Source: an uncultured Eubacteriales bacterium (GTDB taxonomy: Bacteria; Bacillota; Clostridia; Christensenellales; Aristaeellaceae). Taken from it: DNA of 5,944 nt. Position numbers and translations under genes: made by a program. Within the stretch, counting starts at the first letter, position 1. Every line of letters starts with the position of its first letter. This document shows, one piece after another, positions 1 through 5,029 of this stretch. Below the pieces are notes generated by a model. The model made no database searches and was not told where the DNA came from. It saw only the letters and a program-made list of their open reading frames with translations. The stretch spans positions 1-5,944 of the forward strand of contig CALVPU010000123.1 of NCBI GenBank assembly GCA_944353735.1. The letters are read 5' to 3'.

Positions 1-23
1 AACGGCTTCGGCGCAAAAGAATG

Positions 24-30
24 AAAGGAG
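24..30 (+). promoter_or_regulatory. Ribosome binding site that sets the first gene's start
   Basis: AAAGGAG lies eight bases before the ATG at 39 and is a near-ideal Shine-Dalgarno sequence. An in-frame ATG at 21 sits directly upstream of this motif and has no such site at a workable distance, so translation should start at 39. Confidence 0.8.
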
Positions 31-38
31 CGTTTCCC

Positions 39-260
39 ATGACAGAATATGAAGTGCTGGTCGAAACCATCAATCCCTGCGGCGGCGACCGCCATTCTAC
101 AAAGGAATTCATTGACGTCGAGACCGACGATCCCACCCGCTGGGTGCGCGAAAACGGCCGCTTTCCCATCCTCGACGTCACCGAGACGCCTGAGGGCGAC
201 CTCGTAATCTCCACCGGCGACGAGGCCGGCAATCGCGTGCGCTACATCTTTGCCGAATGA
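39..260 (+). CDS. Small acidic protein of unknown function (73 aa)
   Basis: I do not recognise this protein. It begins MTEYEVLVETINPCGG and is acidic, with alternating charged and hydrophobic residues in ...VLVETI, FIDVET, FPILDVTET, DLVIST and VRYIFAE. That pattern suggests a small, mostly beta-strand fold. It has no signal peptide, membrane segment or recognisable catalytic motif; the single cysteine sits in NPCGG near residue 13. The start at 39 is chosen because AAAGGAG precedes it at ideal spacing. It is the first gene of a rightward set, 45 bases before the membrane-protein gene, so co-transcription is likely. Any promoter lies left of the window. The strong ribosome site and coding-like composition make it a real gene, but its role is unknown. 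Confidence 0.75.
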   Translation: MTEYEVLVETINPCGGDRHSTKEFIDVETDDPTRWVRENGRFPILDVTETPEGDLVISTGDEAGNRVRYIFAE

Positions 261-305
261 CCGCGCCATCATTTTGCGAAAAACGTCGGAGAAGGAGAAA
301 TTTCC

Positions 306-866
306 ATGGCGCACAAAAGACGCCCGCCCAAGCCGGCGCCCCGCGTCCGCCGCATCCGCTTTCTGCGCCGCAACGCCTGCTTCGCGCTGCCGCTGGCGCT
401 GCTTGCGCCGGCAATCGGCGGCGGCAGCTGGAACGGCGTATGGATGCGCGCGCTCCTGCTGAGCTTTCCCCTCTGCTTCTGTTGGCGGGAGGCATTCCTG
501 TGGCGCGAAGCGGCGAACGAAACCGCCGGCGCCCGGCGAATCCTCCTGCTCGCCTGCTTCTGGCGCTATGGATTCTTCACGCTGATCCCCGCCGCTTCCG
601 TGGCTCTGACGGCGCTCTTCCCCGAGCGCGACGGCTTCGGGCTGGTGCTGGGCGGCGGCGCGCTCGCCTACGGCGTCTGGACGATCGCAATCGCGCTGGC
701 GGAATGCCGGTACTTCACCTGCGGCATGCAGTACATCGCGCACCGCCCGATGCGCCCCTATGCCCGCCCCATGCCCCGCGACCGCCGCGAGGGCGTGCAG
801 ATGGGGCTGATCTTCCTCGCCATAGGCGCGGCGGCATTGTGCCTTAACCTGAATTTACCGCAATAG
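306..866 (+). CDS. Predicted multi-pass membrane protein of unknown function (186 aa)
   Basis: The N-terminus is strongly basic (MAHKRRPPKP, then RVRRIRF) and is followed by four or five hydrophobic stretches: roughly residues 23-40, 46-64, 79-105, 111-133 and 165-183. A polar basic loop with CRYFTCG and several Arg/Pro residues lies at about 134-163. By the positive-inside rule the N-terminus should face the cytoplasm. There is no cleavable signal peptide and no motif I can tie to a known transporter or enzyme family. The start is supported by GAAGGAG ending nine bases before the ATG. The stop codon TAG overlaps the ribosome binding site of the next gene and only 12 bases separate the two genes, so the pair is likely translationally coupled. 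Two other frames are open over part of this region, but their Arg/Ala-rich translations look like GC-rich shadows. Confidence 0.75.
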   Translation: MAHKRRPPKPAPRVRRIRFLRRNACFALPLALLAPAIGGGSWNGVWMRALLLSFPLCFCWREAFLWREAANETAGARRILLLACFWRYGFFTLIPAASVALTALFPERDGFGLVLGGGALAYGVWTIAIALAECRYFTCGMQYIAHRPMRPYARPMPRDRREGVQMGLIFLAIGAAALCLNLNLPQ

Positions 867-878
867 GGAGGAATTTCC

Positions 879-1241
879 ATGGACCTGCGCATTTCCGAGC
901 TGCTCGACATGCAGCGCGAACTTCAGGCGCTTCACAAGGGCGACTGGGCGGACGTCGTCCCCGCCACCGCGCGCGACCACCTGCTCTGGGGCGTCGGCGA
1001 GATCGGCGAGGTGATCGACATCATCAAAAAGCGCGGCGACGCCGAGATCATGGCCGATCCCGAAACGCGCCGTCACTTCGTCGAGGAGATGGCGGACGTG
1101 CAGATGTACCTGTGCGACGTGCTGCTCTGCTACGGCGTCACCGCCGAGGAGTACAGCGAAATTCACGCCCGCAAGCACGCCCGCAACATGAAGCGCGATT
1201 ACGCCGCCGAAAAGCATCGCCCGTTCGACGCAAGGGAATAA
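879..1241 (+). CDS. MazG-like nucleotide pyrophosphohydrolase (120 aa)
   Basis: This is a probable all-alpha NTP pyrophosphohydrolase of the MazG/dUTPase superfamily. The family hydrolyses (d)NTPs to the monophosphate and pyrophosphate using Mg2+ held by acidic residues. The signature ExxE, a spacer, then ExxD is visible as EIGE at residues 41-44 and EEMAD at 69-73 (metal ligands E41, E44, E70, D73), with 25 residues between the halves, within the usual spacing. The C-terminal HARKHARNMKRDY fits the basic, substrate-contacting end common in MazG-like proteins. The length of 120 is typical of single-domain members. The ribosome site AGGGAGG overlaps the stop of the membrane-protein gene. It probably acts in the cytoplasm on non-canonical or excess nucleotides. 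The preferred base cannot be read from sequence, and a dUTPase or dCTPase role is equally possible. Confidence 0.88.
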   Translation: MDLRISELLDMQRELQALHKGDWADVVPATARDHLLWGVGEIGEVIDIIKKRGDAEIMADPETRRHFVEEMADVQMYLCDVLLCYGVTAEEYSEIHARKHARNMKRDYAAEKHRPFDARE

Positions 1242-1261
1242 AAGCTGCGAAAAACATGCGG

Positions 1262-1286
1262 CGGAAGCGCGTTTTCCGCGCTTCCG
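1262..1286 (+). terminator. Hairpin after the MazG-like gene, probable terminator
   Basis: A perfect 10-bp stem, CGGAAGCGCG paired with CGCGCTTCCG, has the five-base loop TTTTC and starts 20 bases after the stop codon. The following T-run is poor (TTCAGG), so termination may be incomplete or factor-assisted; a second hairpin with a good T-run follows at 1430-1476. Confidence 0.55.
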
Positions 1287-1354
1287 TTCAGGATGCCGGC
1301 AAGACAGGCATCCAGCCAGAGCGTTGAGAAGATCTGCAAACCAAAAACGCAAAC

Positions 1355-1372
1355 TTGCATTCATTGCATTCA
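1355..1372. repeat. Tandem 9-bp repeat TTGCATTCA
   Basis: TTGCATTCA occurs twice, head to tail, with no gap. Its inverted form TGAATGCA returns at 1403-1410 and merges into the 10-bp palindrome TGCACGTGCA at 1407-1416. An 8-bp stem between 1365-1372 and 1403-1410 could enclose a small internal GCGA/TCGC hairpin. Confidence 0.5.
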
Positions 1373-1429
1373 AAGGATATTTGCTTCGCCGCGAGTAATC
1401 GCTGAATGCACGTGCAACTGACATGGGAA

Positions 1430-1476
1430 GCAAAAAATCGCCGCCGATTTTTTCAATTATCGGGGCGATTTTTTGC
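1430..1476. terminator. Bidirectional A/T-flanked hairpin, probable shared terminator
   Basis: GCAAAAAATCGCC at 1430-1442 pairs perfectly with GGCGATTTTTTGC at 1464-1476. After one bulged G, CCGAT at 1444-1448 pairs with ATCGG at 1459-1463. The GC-rich core is flanked by A6 on the left and T6 on the right, so each strand presents a stem followed by a U-run. It lies between the convergent MazG operon and the leftward hydrolase gene and could end both transcripts. An alternative stem, AAAAAATCG (1432-1440) with CGATTTTTT (1445-1453), competes with it. Confidence 0.6.
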
Positions 1477-1488
1477 ATTTGTTGGCTT

Positions 1489-1607
1489 TTTCAGCGTCCT
1501 GAAACTTTGCAATCGACAAAGTTTATCCCGAAGGAACTGATTTTGTCGATTCGAAAAATCGGCAAAATCACCTCCGAGTATCCAAAGATCGATGGCCTCT
1601 TTTGCCG
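1489..1607. other. Chain of overlapping, mutually exclusive inverted repeats
   Basis: At least five stems share arms. TTTCAG 1489-1494 pairs with CTGAAA 1499-1504. AAACTTTG 1502-1509 pairs with CAAAGTTT 1517-1524. AATCGACAAA 1511-1520 pairs with TTTGTCGATT 1542-1551. GATTTTGTCGATT 1539-1551 pairs with AATCGGCAAAATC 1557-1569, with one G-T wobble. CGGCAAAA 1560-1567 pairs with TTTTGCCG 1600-1607. Because neighbouring stems share bases, only some can form at once, as in RNA switches. No downstream gene on either strand is an obvious target, so a stand-alone small RNA, a repeat element or simple AT-rich coincidence all remain open. Confidence 0.4.
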
Positions 1608-1728
1608 CATTCTTCTACACTTCATCCGCGTCCTTGCGTTTGTTTGTGCGTAAACGCAGGGGGAAATCGGTCCGCCCGCGCCCACAAACGGGGACATAAC
1701 ATGCTCCTCCGCGCTTTGGCGGGCGCCG

Positions 1729-3156
1729 TCAGCTCTCCGCCTCGTCTTCGCGCATAAAGATGCGGCTGCCGCAGCGCACGCCCCAGGCGCGACCGTTGCG
1801 GATAAAGAACTCCAGCCGCGCGCGCAGCCGCTCCGGTTCGGCGGCATCCATGGCAAGGAAGCGCGTGCCGCCACAGTAGACGAGGCGCGTCGCATGGTCG
1901 CCGACCACAGCCGCCGGCGCGCCCGCTTCCAGCGACACCGTCGCCACCGCCGGCACGCCCTCGTGACCGACAAAGCGACCCGTGAGCATCTGCGGATCGG
2001 AGAACGGACGGCCTGCAGGCACGAACCAGCGGTGCGAGGTATCGAGCGGCAGCCCCATGACGGCGTTGTAGAGCGTCCACATGATCTCGTCCATATCCGC
2101 CTCGCCGAGGTTGCACAGCACGGCGAAGCCCCAGCCCTCGCCGAGCAGCAGCCCGCCCTTGGAGGACACGCCGTGCAGCCCGCCGTCGTGCTCGCAGATC
2201 ACGTGTCCGCACTTGGCGCGCTTGTACAGACCCAGCCCGTAGCAGGCGATCTTGCGCGCCGGCACCGACGGTCCCACCAGCGCGTCCACCGCCGCGCGCG
2301 GCAGCGCCTGGCGGCCTTCGTGCACGCCGCTGTTGGACAGGCAGCGGTAGTAGGCCGCCATGTCGCGCGCGGTCGACTTGACCATCGCGCAGCCGCGGAA
2401 CGGCGGCAGCACGCTCCAGGCGTCGTCGCAGGTCAGCGCGCCGCCGTCGTCCTTTTCGAACAGCGAGGTGATGTTGCCGCCGGCGAGCGCGCGCGCCCCG
2501 GCGCAGTCGTCGTCCATCACCGTGCGCAGCATGCCCAGTGGGCGGAAAATGCGCTCGGCGCAGAACGCTTCCAGCGGCATGCCCGCCGCCTGATCGACCA
2601 CGTAGGACAGCACCGCGTAGCCTTCGTTGCAGTAGCTCATGTTCTCGCCGGGCGCGCCGACAGTCGGATAGGCGCAGTTGGCAATGTAGTCGATCACCTG
2701 ATCAATGGTGCGCATGTCGTTGGGCGCGCTGGCGCGCATGGCGCGAATCCACTCGCCGTCGCGCCCGGGGGTGTTCATGGCGATCGACCATTCCAGCGGC
2801 TCCATCGGCGGAATGCCGCTGGTGTGCTCCGCGAGGGTGCGCAGTGTGACCGCGTCGCGCGCCGCGCCGGGCACGCGGAAGTTCGGAAAATAGTGGCTGA
2901 CCGGATCGTCCCAGGAGAGTTTTCCTTCCGCCTCGAGGATCGAGACCGCCAGCGCGGTGATCGACTTGGACATGGAGGCGATGCCGAACATGGTGTCTGG
3001 ATCCACGGCGGCGGCGCGCCCGGCGTCGCGGAAACCGTAGCCCCTGGCAAAGCGCGCGCCGTCCGGTCCCAGCGCGCAGACGGCGACGCCCGGCAGCTGG
3101 TCGCGCGCGATCAGTTCGGCAATGCGCGCGTCGGCGGCTCGGAAATCAATACACAT
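1729..3156 (-). CDS. Serine hydrolase, class C beta-lactamase/penicillin-binding-protein-like fold (475 aa)
   Basis: This is a serine hydrolase of the beta-lactamase family (PF00144 type), which uses an acyl-enzyme mechanism. The active-site SxxK motif is S61-M-S-K64 in GIASMSKSITA. The YxN motif is Y175-C-N177 in NMSYCNEGY. The third motif is H323-D-G325 in EHDGGLHGVSS, matching the HxG variant of esterases and D-aminopeptidases in this family. Residues 1-375 form the catalytic domain. Residues 380-475 are a separate C-terminal part, probably a small beta-barrel as in many relatives. There is no signal peptide or membrane segment, so it should be cytoplasmic, unlike true beta-lactamases. The start is backed by AAGAAGGGA upstream on the minus strand. 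The substrate is unknown; an esterase, D-peptidase or amidase is more likely than antibiotic resistance. It is divergent from the dehydrogenase gene. Confidence 0.9.
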   Translation of the reverse strand: MCIDFRAADARIAELIARDQLPGVAVCALGPDGARFARGYGFRDAGRAAAVDPDTMFGIASMSKSITALAVSILEAEGKLSWDDPVSHYFPNFRVPGAARDAVTLRTLAEHTSGIPPMEPLEWSIAMNTPGRDGEWIRAMRASAPNDMRTIDQVIDYIANCAYPTVGAPGENMSYCNEGYAVLSYVVDQAAGMPLEAFCAERIFRPLGMLRTVMDDDCAGARALAGGNITSLFEKDDGGALTCDDAWSVLPPFRGCAMVKSTARDMAAYYRCLSNSGVHEGRQALPRAAVDALVGPSVPARKIACYGLGLYKRAKCGHVICEHDGGLHGVSSKGGLLLGEGWGFAVLCNLGEADMDEIMWTLYNAVMGLPLDTSHRWFVPAGRPFSDPQMLTGRFVGHEGVPAVATVSLEAGAPAAVVGDHATRLVYCGGTRFLAMDAAEPERLRARLEFFIRNGRAWGVRCGSRIFMREDEAES

Positions 3157-3260
3157 GGCTATCCCTTCTTTCGTATCGGCGATGACCCCGCGTTCGCGGC
3201 GGCCTCGACGTCCTCCATTCTACTCGCGCCGCGCGTGAATTGCAACCGGCAGGCGGGGAA

Positions 3261-3279
3261 AATTACTTTATATTTGCAT
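3261..3279 (-). promoter_or_regulatory. AT-rich patch, possible leftward promoter of the hydrolase gene
   Basis: In a GC-rich gap this patch reads, on the minus strand, ATGCAAATATAAAGTAATT, offering a -10-like TATAAA about 110 bases before the hydrolase start. I find no good -35 at 16-18 bases; TGTACA at 3295-3300 is 22 bases away, too far. A weak or activator-dependent promoter is possible. Confidence 0.3.
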
Positions 3280-3294
3280 CATGCCGCCCGGCGC

Positions 3295-3323
3295 TGTACA
3301 GGCAGCGCGCTTTGTGATAAAAT
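3295..3323 (+). promoter_or_regulatory. Sigma-70-type promoter of the epimerase/dehydratase gene
   Basis: TGTACA at 3295-3300 matches the -35 consensus at four of six positions. After exactly 17 bases, TAAAAT at 3318-3323 matches the -10 at five of six. The -10 is preceded by TG one base away (TGTGATAAAAT), an extended -10. Transcription should begin near 3330, leaving a leader of about 30 bases. Confidence 0.65.
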
Positions 3324-3361
3324 AGAGCGGCGGGACGTCATCGCAAAAGGGGGAAACGGTC

Positions 3362-4231
3362 ATGATGCGAGTGCTCATCACCGGCGCGCACAGCTTCATC
3401 GGCGGCGCGGCGCGCGAGCGGTTCGCGCGGGAGGACGGCGTACAGGCAGAGATGGCGAGCGTGCGCGGCGATGCGTGGCGCGCGCTCGACCTTTCGCGCT
3501 ATGACTGCGTGGTACACGCCGCCGGTCTCGCGCATGTGCGCGCGCGGGGCGTGGCGGACGAGGCATACGATCAGGTCAACCACCGCCTGACCGCCGCGCT
3601 GGCGGCGTGCGCCAAGGACGCCGGCGTGCGGCAGTTCATCTTCCTATCGAGCATCATCGTCTTTGGCGAGGCTTCCCGCGCCGGCGAGCGTCGGGAGATC
3701 GGTCGCGGCGCGCAGCCCGCACCGGCGGACGCCTATGGCAGGAGCAAGCTCGACGCCGAAGCTGCCCTGCGCGCGCTGGCGGACGATCGCTTCTGCGTGA
3801 CGGTCCTGCGCCCGCCGATGGTCTACGGGCGCGGCTGCAAGGGCAACTACAACGCGCTCGCGCGGCTGGCGCGTGCGCTGCCGGTATTCCCGCAGTTCGA
3901 CAACCGGCGCAGCGCGCTGTATGTCGGCAACCTCGCCGAGCTGATCTGCCGCGCGGCGCTCGAGCGACGCGCGGGAACGTTTCATCCGCGCGACGGCGAT
4001 GCCTGTTCGACCAGCGAACTGGCGCGGCTGATCTGCGCGGCGCACGGCAAGCGGATGCGCTTGAGCCGCGCGCTGTCGCCGCTGGTGCGCGCGGCGGGAC
4101 GGGGCGGCATCGTGCGCCGCGCCTTCGGCGACATGGCGTACGCCGCCGACGCCGAGGATTATCCCGGCGACTATCGAAAGTACTCGCTGGAGGAAGGCAT
4201 CCGCTGCACCGAAGACGGCGCGCGCTGGTAA
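3362..4231 (+). CDS. NAD(P)-dependent epimerase/dehydratase, extended SDR family (289 aa)
   Basis: This looks like a nucleotide-sugar-modifying enzyme of the GalE/WbpV-like extended short-chain dehydrogenase family. The Rossmann fold opens with VLITGAHSFIGG; the usual GxxGxxG reads G8-AH-S11-FI-G14, with Ser in the middle position, a variant seen in such epimerases. VVHAAGLAHV at 50-59 is the conserved strand-4 motif. The catalytic residues are probably S97 in FLSSIIVFGE and Y125/K129 in DAYGRSKLDAE. The substrate-side signature LRPPMVYGRGCKGNYNAL (149-166) followed by NRRSALYVGNLAELI (181-195) is characteristic of sugar-nucleotide members. The start uses AAAGGGGG at 3346-3353; the adjacent ATG at 3365 is possible. 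In other bacteria such enzymes serve surface-polysaccharide synthesis, but no glycosyltransferase is visible beside it here, so the exact reaction is unknown. Confidence 0.88.
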   Translation: MMRVLITGAHSFIGGAARERFAREDGVQAEMASVRGDAWRALDLSRYDCVVHAAGLAHVRARGVADEAYDQVNHRLTAALAACAKDAGVRQFIFLSSIIVFGEASRAGERREIGRGAQPAPADAYGRSKLDAEAALRALADDRFCVTVLRPPMVYGRGCKGNYNALARLARALPVFPQFDNRRSALYVGNLAELICRAALERRAGTFHPRDGDACSTSELARLICAAHGKRMRLSRALSPLVRAAGRGGIVRRAFGDMAYAADAEDYPGDYRKYSLEEGIRCTEDGARW

Positions 4232-4360
4232 CGCCGCGCCGGTTCAGGCGATGGCGGCGGCAGCACGCGCATGCCGGCGTTCGGCGGCGCTTCCCGCGTC
4301 AAACCGCTCGAGGACGCATGCTCAACGGTCGGTTTGTACACCATAGGACCTGGATTCGTT

Positions 4361-4468
4361 CCGGATTTACGCGCGCGCAATGCAGAAGGAACTCGCGCCG
4401 GTACGGGAAATCACAGGGCGCAAGGGCGCCGGATTTACGCGCGTTCAATGCAGAAAGAACCCGCGCCG
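4361..4468. repeat. Two copies of a 40-bp imperfect direct repeat
   Basis: Copies at 4361-4400 and 4429-4468 match at 36 of 40 bases, with a 68-bp period. Both begin CCGGATTTACGCGCG, share CAATGCAGAA in the middle and end CGCGCCG. The differences are CG/TT, G/A and T/C. The 28-bp spacer includes the small hairpin GGCGC-AAGG-GCGCC at 4417-4430. The copies are in different reading frames (68 is not a multiple of three), so this is not a protein repeat. Confidence 0.75.
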
Positions 4469-4567
4469 AAACTGTGTTGGACCACCTGCCGCAGGCAACG
4501 CCTCCGCTGTGGGCAAGGTCATGGCGGCGCGATCGCGCGTCTGCGCCGGACAAAGCGGCGAATCTGC

Positions 4568-4633
4568 CGGCGAATCACGCGCGCAGGGCGACGGCTCGGC
4601 GCGTGCTATGCGGCGAATCACGCGCGCAGGGCG
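4568..4633. repeat. Two exact copies of a 23-bp direct repeat
   Basis: The 23 bases at 4568-4590 and 4611-4633 are identical (CGGCGAATCACGCGCG followed by CAGGGCG), with a 43-bp period. A partial third start, CGGCGAATC, occurs at 4556-4564. Related bases AATCACAGGGCG appear at 4409-4420 inside the spacer of the 40-bp repeats, which suggests the two families derive from one larger repeat. Confidence 0.75.
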
Positions 4634-4770
4634 CCTCTGCGGACAGACCGGCGGATTGGTGCGAAAGCCCGCGCGTCAAGGAGGCATCCCCGCCGGCGCA
4701 GAAGGCAAAATAGCGCCGCGCTTTTCCCCTGTGCGCAGGGCGATTCTAGTGGTTGACGCTCTGTCCGTGC

Positions 4771-4810
4771 GCAAAGGCGCGGAAAGCCACATGGCTTTCC
4801 GCGCCTTTGC
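4771..4810. terminator. Perfect 18-bp hairpin between convergent genes, probable terminator
   Basis: GCAAAGGCGCGGAAAGCC pairs without mismatch with GGCTTTCCGCGCCTTTGC around the four-base loop ACAT. TTTGCC follows on the plus strand, so the U-run is short. It lies between the rightward dehydrogenase and leftward AraC genes. The stem is about 540 bases after the dehydrogenase stop and 220 after the AraC stop, far for a dedicated terminator, but its stability argues for transcription ending or RNA processing on either strand. Confidence 0.6.
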
Positions 4811-4905
4811 TTTGCCGCCGCGCATCCGGCTCAACCGTGCCGGTGCGGTCCGCGCGCTTTCCATGCGCGCGCGAACTCGCGGCGGCGAGCATCTTTCACG
4901 CCGCG

Positions 4906-4921
4906 CGGCGCAGCTGCGCCG
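4906..4921. repeat. 16-bp perfect palindrome
   Basis: CGGCGCAGCTGCGCCG is its own reverse complement. It could be a protein-binding site or part of RNA structure downstream of the AraC gene, but in sequence this GC-rich chance is a real alternative. Confidence 0.35.
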
Positions 4922-4939
4922 TTCCATCCGTTCACGGGC

Positions 4940-4970
4940 GAGCGGCGCGCGCAATCGCGCCTCGCCGCTC
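4940..4970 (-). terminator. GC-rich hairpin after the AraC gene, possible terminator
   Basis: GAGCGGCG at 4940-4947 pairs with CGCCGCTC at 4963-4970. Inside, CGCG 4948-4951 pairs with CGCG 4956-4959 around the loop CAAT, leaving a three-base bulge. It begins about 60 bases past the AraC stop on the minus strand. No T-run follows, so intrinsic termination is doubtful. Confidence 0.35.
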
Positions 4971-5029
4971 AGGACCGCGGGGCGCAATTGAGGCCATCGG
5001 GCGATCACCTCGCGGCGGTTCTCCCGCGT

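Larger units (their letters stand above)
1321..1660. other. AT-rich gene-free island between convergent genes
   Basis: This stretch is about 44% GC by hand count, against roughly two thirds in the flanking genes. A 76-codon frame runs rightward from 1423, but it has no ribosome binding site and crosses several hairpins, so I do not accept it as a gene. The leftward frames here are extensions of frames antisense to or overlapping the flanking genes. The island holds a 9-bp tandem repeat, a terminator-like hairpin and a chain of overlapping inverted repeats. AAACGCAA at 1345-1352 and TTGCGTTT at 1634-1641 form an 8-bp inverted pair near its two ends, which could be chance. It may be a decayed mobile or dispersed repeat, or encode a structured RNA; sequence alone does not decide. 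Confidence 0.5.
4232..5029. other. About 800 gene-free bases with repeats and hairpins
   Basis: Several long frames are open on both strands, but all are Arg/Ala/Pro-rich, lack ribosome binding sites and cross repeats, as expected of random frames in GC-rich DNA. A leftward frame ending at 4171 overlaps the dehydrogenase gene and is also rejected. What is visible: an inverted pair CAAACCG 4300-4306 / CGGTTTG 4330-4336, two families of direct repeats (4361-4468 and 4568-4633), a perfect 18-bp hairpin (4771-4810), a 16-bp palindrome (4906-4921) and a hairpin at 4940-4970. The region separates the convergent dehydrogenase and AraC genes. Confidence 0.6.

Noticed and set aside
855..1478. A 207-codon leftward frame antisense to the MazG-like gene
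   Set aside because: It overlaps a confident gene and runs through the terminator hairpins, and it has no ribosome binding site.
1423..1653. A 76-codon rightward frame in the AT-rich island, with hydrophobic residues at its start and end
   Set aside because: There is no ribosome binding site before its ATG, it runs through the terminator-like hairpin and the overlapping stems, and no family is recognisable.
1894..3504. A 536-codon rightward frame antisense to the hydrolase gene
   Set aside because: It is His/Arg/Ala-rich, lies opposite a gene with intact catalytic motifs and has no ribosome site. Long antisense frames are expected in GC-rich codon usage.
4361..4633. Possible CRISPR array
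   Set aside because: There are only two copies of each repeat, unlike one another, with spacers of 28 and 20 bases that themselves contain repeat-like words, and no cas gene nearby.
3607..4713. A 368-codon rightward frame overlapping the dehydrogenase gene and the repeats
   Set aside because: It is in a different frame from the clear SDR protein, is extremely Arg-rich and starts inside that gene without a ribosome site.
4271..4756. A 161-codon rightward frame in the gene-free region
   Set aside because: Basic, low-complexity translation; no ribosome binding site; it crosses both direct-repeat families in changing frames.
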